A DNA stretch of 40,888 nucleotides, from positions 1-40,888 of the forward strand of contig JAJJLU010000459.1 in NCBI GenBank assembly GCA_023807065.1. The letters run 5' to 3'. Positions 19,367 to 27,908 of the stretch are shown here, piece by piece. Below the pieces are notes generated by a model, which was not told the origin of the DNA, did no database searches, and saw nothing but the letters and a program-made list of their open reading frames with translations. Each line of letters starts with the position of its first letter. The first letter of the stretch is position 1. The DNA comes from Isotricha intestinalis. Lineage: Eukaryota > Ciliophora > Litostomatea > Vestibuliferida > Isotrichidae. The position numbers and the translations under genes were made by a program.

Positions 19367-20416
19367 CTATACTATTTTTATAGATAATTTCCCAATATCC
19401 ATTGAAATTATTTGATAAGAATCACTAATTAATTTACTTTTTAAAGAATAAATTTTTCCTTTTGCAATTTTTTTCCTATTTTTAAATAAAATTTTAACAA
19501 TTATATCATAATAAATAATCCCTTTTTTTTCATATTTTTTACTATAAATATTATTATTTAATTTAACATGTGGAAAATAAATATCAGAATCATCAGGAAT
19601 ACAAAACAATAAAATATCTTTTGGCCAATATTCATTTATGTTCGGTTTTGAAATTGTAAATTTATATTCAATATTTTCTCCTTTTAAAATATTATCAAGT
19701 TTTTTAGTGATTAAAAATTCCTTTTGATTGTTTATAAAAACTGAATTTAAAATCATATTCTTCTCTTTTTTCTTATTTGCATTAATATCTTGAGGAATCA
19801 TAACTGAAGGTTCATCAATATAATTATCATTAAAATTTTTTTCTTGAATTTCATTTATTTCATCTAATCCTTTTTTTTTATTAAAGTTTTGATGTCCATA
19901 TATTTCTTTGTTTTCTTTTTCTTTTTTTTTCATTTCTAATATTCTATATTTATTTTTTTCATTCTTAATTTTTTTTTCTAATTCACTAATGTCTTTTTTT
20001 AATTTATTAATCATTTCCAATTTTTCATTGTTAATAGAATTTTTTTTTTGTAAATGAAATTTATTAACTGGATCAGATTTATCAATTTTACTTCTATCAT
20101 TTTCAGAACCAGGAAATTCTGCTAAAGCTGTTAATTGATCAATACTCTGAAATTGTTGAATGAAACTATATTCTCCTATAAATACCTCATTGAAAGAAGA
20201 ATCTGAATCTATAATATATACAAATTCTCTTATTTGAGATTGTGATTCTTTATATAATATATGAATTGTAAATTTTATTCCTTTTATTTCTGATTTATTT
20301 ACATTGAAAGATTTCATGAATAATTTTAAAAATTCATTATATGTTGAAGTAATTGGTATTTCTTTTGCATAACAAAAACATGTTACTCTTATTGTATTTG
20401 ACGTTGATTTTTCCAT
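19367..20416 (-). CDS. PB1-like and coiled-coil protein with a possible NBR1-type C-terminal domain
   Basis: The protein has 349 residues. Residues 8-85 have the strand-helix pattern of a PB1-type ubiquitin fold: IRVTCFCY, then a helix EFLKLFMKSF, then IKFTIHILY and a late acidic DSDSSF. A charged coiled coil lies at about 130-165. The C-terminal 110 residues are beta-rich and contain NEYWPKDILLFCIPDDSD. This resembles the tryptophan-containing strand of the NBR1 FW domain, where a WPxGT motif is usual. NBR1-family proteins are selective-autophagy receptors, but no ZZ finger or UBA domain is seen here. The autophagy link is therefore only a hypothesis. This gene ends in TAG. It starts 98 bp from the divergent gene at 20515. 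Confidence 0.65.
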   Translation of the reverse strand: MEKSTSNTIRVTCFCYAKEIPITSTYNEFLKLFMKSFNVNKSEIKGIKFTIHILYKESQSQIREFVYIIDSDSSFNEVFIGEYSFIQQFQSIDQLTALAEFPGSENDRSKIDKSDPVNKFHLQKKNSINNEKLEMINKLKKDISELEKKIKNEKNKYRILEMKKKEKENKEIYGHQNFNKKKGLDEINEIQEKNFNDNYIDEPSVMIPQDINANKKKEKNMILNSVFINNQKEFLITKKLDNILKGENIEYKFTISKPNINEYWPKDILLFCIPDDSDIYFPHVKLNNNIYSKKYEKKGIIYYDIIVKILFKNRKKIAKGKIYSLKSKLISDSYQIISMDIGKLSIKIV

Positions 20417-20514
20417 TTATTTTGTTAAAAAGGTTAAACTATTTTATTTAAAAAAATCAATAACAATTTTTAATAAAAACAATAAATTAATAAATATAAC
20501 TTATAAAGTAAAAA
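20417..20514. promoter_or_regulatory. Head-to-head intergenic region, probable bidirectional promoter
   Basis: 98 bp lie between two divergent ATG codons. The sequence is A/T only apart from a few bases. No specific motif is recognised. Confidence 0.45.
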
Positions 20515-21672
20515 ATGATTCCTGTTGAAGAGAAAAAAAATCCTATATTTGAAGGGAATATTTATTGGATCTATGAAGCTTTTAAAGTTAACAGACAAGA
20601 TTTTGACTTTGATAAACCATATACTGATAAAATACAATATACAAAAGATAAATTTTCAATATATGAATGTTTAATGTTTAATGATGATAGAGAAAATTCA
20701 TTATTTGTTATGCAAGATGGAATTTTATATGAATATTTTTCAGCAAGTCGTTCTGAATTAATTTTAAAATTGATTCAATATTATGAAAATAGATTAAAAT
20801 GGAATGTTTCAGAAAGTTTAAAAGAAGATTCAGAACCAATTGAAAAAATTGGGCCTTTAACTCATATAATTAATAAAAGATTTAAATATAATAAAAAAGT
20901 ACATGAAGATCCAGAATTAAAATTTAAATCTATTATAAAAGCAAATATTTTTATTGAATATAAAGATAGAACTTCAAAATGGATTTATAATTATGAATTA
21001 AAAAAATTACTTTTTTACTTCCAATTTATCCCCAGACAAAAAGAAATTTCAATAATGAGAATTTTCCCTTTGTCTGTAAAAGAATTAGAAACAAAAACAT
21101 TCAAATTTATAGATTTTGAAGATCAATTAATGGATTCTCAAGAAGCTCAAATTCAAAAAGCACTAGATGAAAATAATGAAAGAGAAATGGTCAATTTATT
21201 TGCTAAAGAAATAAAAAAAGTATTTTATGATAAATATCTTTTGAATTTAAAAAAAATGGATGTAATAGCATTTAAATTAGATGAAAAATGGTATATATTA
21301 AATATTACTAATTTTATTTTTGAAAAATATGAAAATAAGCATGTTAAATTAGATACAGAAGGTTTATTTTATAGATATATTGAAAAATATAAAGATTTAA
21401 TGAATAATGAAAGAGATAATAGAAAATTATCAGATATAGAAAAATTTTATAAAACAATGGTAAACAAGTATGATTGTATGTTTCATAATATTGTTTCAAA
21501 TACTTATTTAGATAAACCTCCTAAAGATCCAACAAGTGATAATGTTTATAAAATGATTAAACCTGATTCACCATATACTCTCTCTGATTTAATGGAACCA
21601 AGAACTGATCTTAAAACTTTTGTTAAATGGGCTACATATAATTTATGGAATGAAGACAATAAAGGTTCATAA
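20515..21672 (+). CDS. Unrecognised conserved-looking protein
   Basis: This 385-residue, acidic to neutral protein has normal amino-acid complexity, unlike the Asn/Lys-rich hypotheticals nearby, so it is probably conserved. There is no signal peptide and no membrane helix. Notable stretches are IYWIYEAFKVNRQDFDFDKPY near the start, then KIGPLTHIINKRF, and DVIAFKLDEKWYILN. The end contains SPYTLSDLMEPRTDLKTFVKW. I do not recognise a domain or catalytic motif. It heads a run of four plus-strand genes (this one, THOC3, Sec62 and the MGCC protein), each with its own short leader. Confidence 0.75.
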   Translation: MIPVEEKKNPIFEGNIYWIYEAFKVNRQDFDFDKPYTDKIQYTKDKFSIYECLMFNDDRENSLFVMQDGILYEYFSASRSELILKLIQYYENRLKWNVSESLKEDSEPIEKIGPLTHIINKRFKYNKKVHEDPELKFKSIIKANIFIEYKDRTSKWIYNYELKKLLFYFQFIPRQKEISIMRIFPLSVKELETKTFKFIDFEDQLMDSQEAQIQKALDENNEREMVNLFAKEIKKVFYDKYLLNLKKMDVIAFKLDEKWYILNITNFIFEKYENKHVKLDTEGLFYRYIEKYKDLMNNERDNRKLSDIEKFYKTMVNKYDCMFHNIVSNTYLDKPPKDPTSDNVYKMIKPDSPYTLSDLMEPRTDLKTFVKWATYNLWNEDNKGS

Positions 21673-21792
21673 AATATAAAAAGTTATAATAATAATCTTT
21701 ATTTATATATTTATATTTAATTATAATATTTAAAAAAAAATTCAATTTTATTTATTTGTTTTTTGAATTTATTTTTTTATATTTCTATATTA

Positions 21793-22830
21793 ATGGAAAT
21801 AGAAACAAATATATATAATTCATCTAATTATTCAGAAGAAGAAGATAATTTTGATTATAATCAAAAATTAAATGCATATAAAGAAAAATTTCAAAAATGT
21901 GATAAAAAGGATATATCAGGCCATAAAAAAAGAGTATATTCTTTAGAATGGTTAAATTTTAATAATTCAAATACTTTAATAACAGGAAGTGTTGATACAA
22001 CAATTAAAATCTGGGATATAACAAATATAAATGATTATCTTTTAGAAATTAAAGGTAACAATGATTCAATAACTAATTTATCTTCAAATCCAGAATCTTC
22101 TTCTGTTTTTCTTTCCACTTCTGCTGATAAATATATTAAATTATGGGATATAAGAATGAATTTAGTAAATAATAATAATTCAAATATTAAAAGTTTTCAT
22201 TCAGAAAAAACTAAAAATGGAATAAAACATATTACTTTTAATAATTCAGGAACTCAATTCGCTTATTCAAGCAGAGATGGTAATAGTTTGTTTATATATG
22301 ATTTACCTAATTTTAAACAAATAAAACAAATTGATTTTAAAACTCAAATAAATGAGTTTGAATTCAATAAAAGTGATTCAAAATTATTTATTACTGATGA
22401 TAATGGTCATATAAATATTTTAAACACTTCAAATTATGATGAAATGAATATGATAGAAGGTCATTTTTTTCCTATAAATTGTATAAATATAAGTAAATCA
22501 AATAAAAATTTTATTACAGGAGGGATAGATTCTATAATTGTAATGTATGATATGAAAGAATTAATGAGTTGTAAAATTTTTAAAAGAAGTGAACAATGCA
22601 TTAAAAAATGTCAATTTTCATATGATGAAAAATTTATTGCTAGTATTTATGATGGTACTAATGTTGATTTTTTTTCAGTTGAATTAGGTTGTCCAGTTTT
22701 TACTATTTATAGTGAAAATACTGAATATTGTATTAAATGGAATAATAAAAATAATATTCTTGCATATAGTGGAGATGATAAAAATAATCATGGAAGTGAA
22801 GAAGGAAATGTTCATTTAATCAGAATTTAA
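21793..22830 (+). CDS. THOC3: THO complex subunit 3 (THOC3/Tex1), WD40 protein
   Basis: The protein has 345 residues from the first ATG (MEIETNIYN); human THOC3 has 351. An in-frame TTG 30 bp upstream is not a likely start. THOC3 is a seven-bladed WD40 subunit of THO/TREX, which couples transcription to mRNA export in the nucleus. Blades read in order: HKKRVYSLEW...GSVDTTIKIWD; STSADKYIKLWDIRM; FITGGIDSIIVMYDMKELMSC, which matches the human ATGSADALVSLWDVDELVC blade; and FSYDEKFIAS. The terminal ILAYSGDDKNNHGSEEGNVHLI matches the family-specific LAFACDDKD...REAGTVKLF end. That C-terminal match separates it from other WD40 families such as WDR5. The acidic N-terminus is low in complexity. Confidence 0.85.
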   Translation: MEIETNIYNSSNYSEEEDNFDYNQKLNAYKEKFQKCDKKDISGHKKRVYSLEWLNFNNSNTLITGSVDTTIKIWDITNINDYLLEIKGNNDSITNLSSNPESSSVFLSTSADKYIKLWDIRMNLVNNNNSNIKSFHSEKTKNGIKHITFNNSGTQFAYSSRDGNSLFIYDLPNFKQIKQIDFKTQINEFEFNKSDSKLFITDDNGHINILNTSNYDEMNMIEGHFFPINCINISKSNKNFITGGIDSIIVMYDMKELMSCKIFKRSEQCIKKCQFSYDEKFIASIYDGTNVDFFSVELGCPVFTIYSENTEYCIKWNNKNNILAYSGDDKNNHGSEEGNVHLIRI

Positions 22831-22892
22831 TTAATAATATATTTTTTAATATTGGTTATAAATTTTAATTTAAATATTTATTTTTTTTAAGT

Positions 22893-23825
22893 ATGTCAAA
22901 AAAAGAACAAACCTTTGAAGAAAAGGAAAAAGAAATATACACATCTCTTTCTGAATTATTAACAAATATAATAGAAAAATTTCGAATAACGACAAAATAT
23001 GCAATTTTAGTTGGTCAAAAAAGAATAATGTATATAAAGGGTAAAGAATTAACAATAGCTTTTAAAAAGGAAGAAAACTTTAATTATATCAGAAATGAAA
23101 TTGAAAAAATCACAAAAATAAATATAGGAAAAGAACCAAATGAAAAATCATTACAAAATTTTTTTGAAGTTTTTTTTCAAAAAAAAATGTTATTAAAATT
23201 AAAAAGACTTGAAGGAGATAAAGCAAAATATCCAAAACATTTAAACCCTCCAAAAAGAGGAGAAAATATTATTTCATTTGAAGAAAATTGTTTTTATTGG
23301 GTAAATATACTTTCAGAACAATCAAAGAAAGGTTTTATCTATTTAGCATTAATAATAATAATATTACTTTTAGCCTGTTTATTCCCAATTTGGCCCTTAA
23401 AAGCAAAAATAGGATTTTTATGGTTTATATTAGGAATTTTAGTATTTTTATTAATATTTACAATTTTATGTCTTGTTGTTGCAATTATTGGTGTTATTTT
23501 TGGATATGATATTGTTGTTATTCCTAATTTAATTGAACCTAAATTAAGTTTATATGATAGATTATTTAATCCTTTTGTTGCTTATTGGCCTAGAGAAGAT
23601 GATTGGAGTATGAAATTGTGTAGATTTTTTCTTGGTTTTTCTATTTTAACTTTAACTGTTTTAGGTATTAAATTTCCTTGGGTTTTTCAAACCAGTTGGA
23701 ATTTTTTTAATGAATATTTTTGGAAATTATATAATTTAGTTTTGGAAAATTTTGTGAATAAATATCATAATCCTGTAAGTGTAAGAAATAATAATCATTA
23801 CCAAAATGAATTTAATGATTTTTGA
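22893..23825 (+). CDS. SEC62: Sec62, ER post-translational translocation subunit
   Basis: The protein has 310 residues; yeast Sec62 has about 280. Sec62 joins Sec61/Sec63 at the ER membrane to import proteins after translation. The cytosolic N-terminal domain (1-145) is charged and includes a KHLNPPKRG stretch. The first transmembrane helix (147-165) ends in the family hallmark LFPIWPLKAK. The second (174-200) runs into a GYDIVVIPNL stretch, matching the GYxxWxFPNL motif of the family. A third hydrophobic segment (about 245-262) may pack on the membrane. It is the only gene in this window seen to end in TGA. It starts 62 bp after the THOC3 stop on the same strand. Confidence 0.9.
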   Translation: MSKKEQTFEEKEKEIYTSLSELLTNIIEKFRITTKYAILVGQKRIMYIKGKELTIAFKKEENFNYIRNEIEKITKINIGKEPNEKSLQNFFEVFFQKKMLLKLKRLEGDKAKYPKHLNPPKRGENIISFEENCFYWVNILSEQSKKGFIYLALIIIILLLACLFPIWPLKAKIGFLWFILGILVFLLIFTILCLVVAIIGVIFGYDIVVIPNLIEPKLSLYDRLFNPFVAYWPREDDWSMKLCRFFLGFSILTLTVLGIKFPWVFQTSWNFFNEYFWKLYNLVLENFVNKYHNPVSVRNNNHYQNEFNDF

Positions 23826-23934
23826 AAATTAAAATAACCAATATATTATTTAAAATTATATTATAATCTTCTCTTTTAATTTGATGATTTTATAAAAAAA
23901 TTTATAATTTAAATAAAAAATAATAATTGAATAA

Positions 23935-24366
23935 ATGGGATGTTGTGGAGCATCAAAATATGATTTTGATTTAGAAAATTCAAAAAATATTTCAGATTTA
24001 ATTAATGTGATGAAAAAAAAATCAAAAAATTTAATGAAAGAAAGAGAAGAAATAAAAGAACATTTAGAAGATCCAAGCAAAGAAGTAACATTATCAAAAA
24101 TTGATGATTTAAATGATGAAGATTTAAGAATGAGAATTCCTTATTTAGAAAAATTACATGATGCTTATGAAGATGTTATTCAAACAATGGAAAGAGTCGA
24201 ACTTCCTTTTAATGAAACAAGAGAACATCTTTATAATATTATTGAAAATTATTTAATTTCATATGATTTAAGTGAAAAATATAGAAATGATGTTGCAAAT
24301 TTTAAACAATTTGCTTTTAAAAATGAAAGATTACAAACTGAAGAATATAAACATTACACTCAATAA
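23935..24366 (+). CDS. Small acylated-type helical protein (MGCC N-terminus)
   Basis: The protein has 143 residues. It begins MGCCGAS, a classic dual-acylation signal with Gly2 for myristate and Cys3/Cys4 for palmitate, so membrane anchoring is likely. The rest is acidic and helical. It has a Lys/Glu coil at about 27-55, then LNDEDLRMRIPYLEKLHDAYEDV and a conserved-looking C-terminal half ending EEYKHYTQ. No membrane helix or enzyme motif is seen and the family is not recognised. Its stop is 42 bp from the convergent acetyltransferase gene. Confidence 0.8.
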   Translation: MGCCGASKYDFDLENSKNISDLINVMKKKSKNLMKEREEIKEHLEDPSKEVTLSKIDDLNDEDLRMRIPYLEKLHDAYEDVIQTMERVELPFNETREHLYNIIENYLISYDLSEKYRNDVANFKQFAFKNERLQTEEYKHYTQ

Positions 24367-24408
24367 AAATTTTTTATTTAAATTTTTCTTTATTCAAAAA
24401 AAGCAAAT

Positions 24409-25056
24409 TTATTTTTCATAATCAGTCCTAAATTGTCCTGGTAAAATTTTTTTTTCTTTATTAGGAAAATTTTTGTCAAATTCTTCTAATTCTTTTTTTG
24501 AAAAATTGAGTTTAATATCTTTATTGAAAATAAATTTTCCTCTTTTAATTGAATTCAAAAACCCATCTTTTAATTCTAAACACATAAAATCATCTGAATT
24601 TTTATTATTTTCATTAGAAATATTATATTTCGAACAAGGAGTAAAACCAAATTTATTATAATATTTTGGTGAACCAAAAATTATAATACAAGGATAATTT
24701 GTGTTTTGTTTTATATTATTAATAGTTGTTTCAATTAATAACTTTCCAATTCCTTTTCTTTGGTAATTAGGTTCTACACCTAAAGGACCAAAAGTTAAAA
24801 TTGGGATTTTATTTCCTTTTTCATCTTCAATAATATTTTCGAAATAAATGATTGCACCTATAATTTTATTATTAAAAATTGCTAATAATGATAAATCTGG
24901 AAGATATGATTTTTTATTTCTTAATTCATGTAAAAATAAATGTTCATCACAACCTGGCATATATTTATTCCAAAATGCCTCTCTCACTAAATTTTCTGTT
25001 TCAAAAAAATCTTCATTTTTTTCTTTTCTCAAATTAATATCATTTAATGAAAACAT
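24409..25056 (-). CDS. GNAT-family N-acetyltransferase, bacterial YhbS-like type
   Basis: The protein has 215 residues. GNAT enzymes transfer acetyl from acetyl-CoA to an amine; the substrate here is unknown. The acetyl-CoA loop reads QRKGIGKLL (99-107) after FGPLGVEPNY. The block GSPKYYNKFGFTPCSKYNI (128-146) and EFDKNFPNKEK (192-202) are typical of the bacterial COG3153/YhbS group. The N-terminal TENLVREAFWNKYMPGCDEH (20-39) is also bacterial in style. The close match to bacterial forms and the eukaryotic neighbours suggest horizontal acquisition, now adjusted to host base composition. Which bacterium donated it cannot be told. The gene lies tail to tail with the MGCC gene. Confidence 0.9.
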   Translation of the reverse strand: MFSLNDINLRKEKNEDFFETENLVREAFWNKYMPGCDEHLFLHELRNKKSYLPDLSLLAIFNNKIIGAIIYFENIIEDEKGNKIPILTFGPLGVEPNYQRKGIGKLLIETTINNIKQNTNYPCIIIFGSPKYYNKFGFTPCSKYNISNENNKNSDDFMCLELKDGFLNSIKRGKFIFNKDIKLNFSKKELEEFDKNFPNKEKKILPGQFRTDYEK

Positions 25057-25125
25057 ATTTATAAAAATATATAATTATTACATATTAAAATTATTATAAA
25101 ACAAAAAAAACAAAATAAAATTTTT

Positions 25126-26823
25126 TTAATCATAAATAATCATTTCATAATCTGGATTATATTTAGGTTTTTCTTTCTCTATTTTTATTGTTTTTTTAAA
25201 TATTCTAAAAGGAGCTTCAGTCTTCCTTGATTTAATAATAATTTTATTAAATCTATTTTCTGACTTTTCTTTTGATTTATCTCTCATTCCATCTAATTTC
25301 CTTTTTAGTTCTAATTGTTTTATTTCTTTATTATAAATTTTTCTTTTCTCAATAATTTCAAGGAAAAGATTTGGGTCTTGTTTTTCAAATTTTTCTAATT
25401 CATAAATATAATTATTTATTTTTGTTTCCTCATTTCTAATTTTCTTTTCACATTCTTTGACAAATTCTAATTCATTGAAGTTTAATTTATTATTATGATT
25501 AGTGAAATTTTGAGAATGAGAATAAAAATGACCATGATAAATCTTAGGATTATTACTTTCATATTTTAAAACAGTATCATAAATTTCATTTATAAATTCA
25601 ATTGCAAATTGATTTTTATTTGAAAGTGGAATTTTTTTAATATTATCTAATTCTTTATGATATAATTCTTTTACTAAATCATATTCTTTTTCATGGAATT
25701 CAATTCTTTCTTTCATTTCCTTTATACTTTTTTCAATATCTTCTTTCATATTATCATTTTCAATTCGAATTTGTTGTATTATACTTAATAATCTTATAAT
25801 TCGATCTTCAATTTCATTAAATTTGAGTTCCATCATATTTGAATCTCCTAAAATTTCATTTAATTCTTTTTCTTCATTTTCATCTCTCTCCAAACAAAAT
25901 TTATAATTTTTAATTGTTCTTGTGGTTAATTTATTAAAATCAAAATTTTCATTATTTAAATGCATTAATTGTTGAGAACCTCTTTTAACAATTTTTTTAT
26001 CAAATTGTTTATTATTTCCTCCAATGGCAATTTCAGTTACAAATTTACAAACTTCTCTTAATTCTTCTAAATTATTTAAAATTTTTTCCATTTCATCAGC
26101 AATGGATTTACTTATTAATTTTTGTTGATATTCTTCTCTTAATAATTGCCTACCAAATTCACCTATTTTTGAATATGCATTTTCAATTTTCTTAAAAGCA
26201 ATATTTTGATTTTGAATATAAGTAACAAATTTTTCCTTATTTTTTGTTAAATTTAATTCTTTATCTGCCAATTTTTTCTTGTTTTCCTCTTTTTTTTCAT
26301 TTATTTTTTTACATTCGTTTCTTAAAAAATTAATCAGATAATTATTAATTCCAATATGTTTATTATCATATATATATTTATTTATTGAACCATCTCTATC
26401 AATTAATTTATTTGCTCTTTTTTTTTTATGTTCTATTAATTGCCTTCTAGAATCAAATACATATTTACTATTTTTTTTATCAAATCCAATTCTAAATTTA
26501 TTTTTCATAAAAGGATCATTTGAATTATATAATTCTTCTGTAATTTTTTTTATTTCTTTCACTTTTTTTACTACATTAAATCTTTCTGATTCATATGATA
26601 ATGTATTATATAATCTTTCATTTATTAAATTTTTTCTTTTAATTATAATAGGAGATTTTAGATTTGATTGAATTGTCCTATTTGGACTTTGAAAAGTGCT
26701 TCTACTTGTTTTACAATTATCTTCTCCATTTACACATAATGTTTCTGCTTGTTTCATTAAATTCTTAAAATTTTCTAAAGGTTCTAATAATATCTTTTTA
26801 TATTTTCTAAGTTGATGAGACAT
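25126..26823 (-). CDS. Coiled-coil protein, possibly CFAP100/CCDC38-type axonemal protein
   Basis: The protein has 565 residues from the first ATG (MSHQLRKYKK); an in-frame TTG 36 bp further upstream is rejected. It is helical and charged nearly throughout. An N-terminal part has NDPFMKNKFRIGF, and coils run from about 180 to 280 and 330 to 400. A C-terminal block has EFINEIYDTVLKYE, then an IRNEE...YIYELEKFEKQDP segment, a Lys/Glu/Arg-rich coil, and a basic end containing TEAPFRIFKK. This order resembles CFAP100/CCDC37-CCDC38 proteins, which help tether inner dynein arms in cilia. The resemblance is in layout rather than exact motifs, so the axonemal role is a hypothesis. The next gene downstream starts 69 bp away. 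Confidence 0.7.
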   Translation of the reverse strand: MSHQLRKYKKILLEPLENFKNLMKQAETLCVNGEDNCKTSRSTFQSPNRTIQSNLKSPIIIKRKNLINERLYNTLSYESERFNVVKKVKEIKKITEELYNSNDPFMKNKFRIGFDKKNSKYVFDSRRQLIEHKKKRANKLIDRDGSINKYIYDNKHIGINNYLINFLRNECKKINEKKEENKKKLADKELNLTKNKEKFVTYIQNQNIAFKKIENAYSKIGEFGRQLLREEYQQKLISKSIADEMEKILNNLEELREVCKFVTEIAIGGNNKQFDKKIVKRGSQQLMHLNNENFDFNKLTTRTIKNYKFCLERDENEEKELNEILGDSNMMELKFNEIEDRIIRLLSIIQQIRIENDNMKEDIEKSIKEMKERIEFHEKEYDLVKELYHKELDNIKKIPLSNKNQFAIEFINEIYDTVLKYESNNPKIYHGHFYSHSQNFTNHNNKLNFNELEFVKECEKKIRNEETKINNYIYELEKFEKQDPNLFLEIIEKRKIYNKEIKQLELKRKLDGMRDKSKEKSENRFNKIIIKSRKTEAPFRIFKKTIKIEKEKPKYNPDYEMIIYD

Positions 26824-27169
26824 TAAATTATTTTTAAATTTATTGTAATTATTTTTCAATTTTTCACATAACTTAATTTTAACTTATTTCATTTAAATTC
26901 TTTTTATTGTTTTTTTTTCATTTAATGAAAAGAGAGCCCTGAAAACCAAAAAATAATATATTTGAGTTTGGTTTTTCAAGTGAAGGAAATATTTATAAAA
27001 ATTCAATTATTAATTGAATTGATTTAATTCTTGATTCTTGTTAGTTAAATCAATTCTAAAGATATTTGAATAAATATTTTTAGAAAAATCAAAAAGATTA
27101 TTAGGTATAATTCAATTAGTAAATATTAAAAAAATTATTTGTAAATAAATTTTGTTTTATTTCTTCCAT
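26824..27169. other. Intergenic AT-rich DNA
   Basis: About 350 bp upstream of the coiled-coil gene. No clear motif is seen. It may include the lost 5' part of the TLDc relic. Confidence 0.4.
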
Positions 27170-27790
27170 TAAAAAGTAAAGATGAATTAACCTTAAAGCT
27201 TCTTAATCAAGAAGATTTAGTTTCAAATTTATTATCAATTATTCAAAATTAAATTGAAAAATTATCTTCTAGTTGAATTAATGATTAAATAAAGTAAAAA
27301 GAAGATGAAAGAAGTTTGGTTAATGCAATTATAAATATATATTTAACAATAAAAAGACTATAAATCAATATTTTATATAGAATATAATGTAACATAAGAT
27401 GATAGTAATTCTAAAGATTTTCATAAATATTGATAATTATGATAATACTTTTAATTTTAATTGAAGATTCTAAAGGATATGTTTTTTGTGGATTTAGTTC
27501 TTAATTTTGGAACACCAGTAATAATAAACTTTTAATAATTAAAAAAATGAAATTATTAAGGACAAAATCTTTAATTCAAAAAATAATTATAAAGTAAAAG
27601 AATGGTAAAGGATTTATATTCATTCTTGATGTGTTATTATTTTTTGGAAATCACAATTCTTATGAATTATATCTTCAAAAGGATTTAATCAATAGAGGAT
27701 ATTATAAACCAAGATTTTATATATGGAGATAATAATTATGTTATTTCGAGAGAAAGTAATTAATCTATAAAAGAATTGAAAATTATAAAA
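27170..27790 (+). pseudogene. Decayed TLDc-domain protein gene
   Basis: The plus strand reads a coiled-coil-like start (LPLKSKDELTLKLLNQEDL, then LVSNLLSIIQN and a TAA). After frame changes comes TLDc-like sequence: INILYRI, DSNSKDFHKY, DNYDNT, and LILIEDSKGYVFCGFSS followed by FWNTSNNK. TLDc domains typically read LYRAxxDG...FHxxCDN...TLxLIKdxxGxxFGGYtS..W. A TAA at 27502-27504 splits the last block where Gln would fit. Several more stops and shifts follow, and the glycine-rich C-terminal part is not recoverable. Ciliates carry many coil-plus-TLDc proteins, so the loss of one copy is unremarkable. Confidence 0.55.
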
Positions 27791-27908
27791 AGAGTAAAAA
27801 ATATTTTTTAACTTTATTCAATAATTATTGTTTAACTGTATACAAAATAATTATTCATAATAGTTCATTTCAATCAAAAAATTATAAAAAACGAATAATT
27901 TTATTATA

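Noticed and set aside
21763..21792. Upstream in-frame TTG start for THOC3 (similar TTG starts at 13061 and 26859)
   Set aside because: Non-ATG initiation is not expected here, and each gene has an ATG within 36 bp that fits the A-rich start context or the family length.
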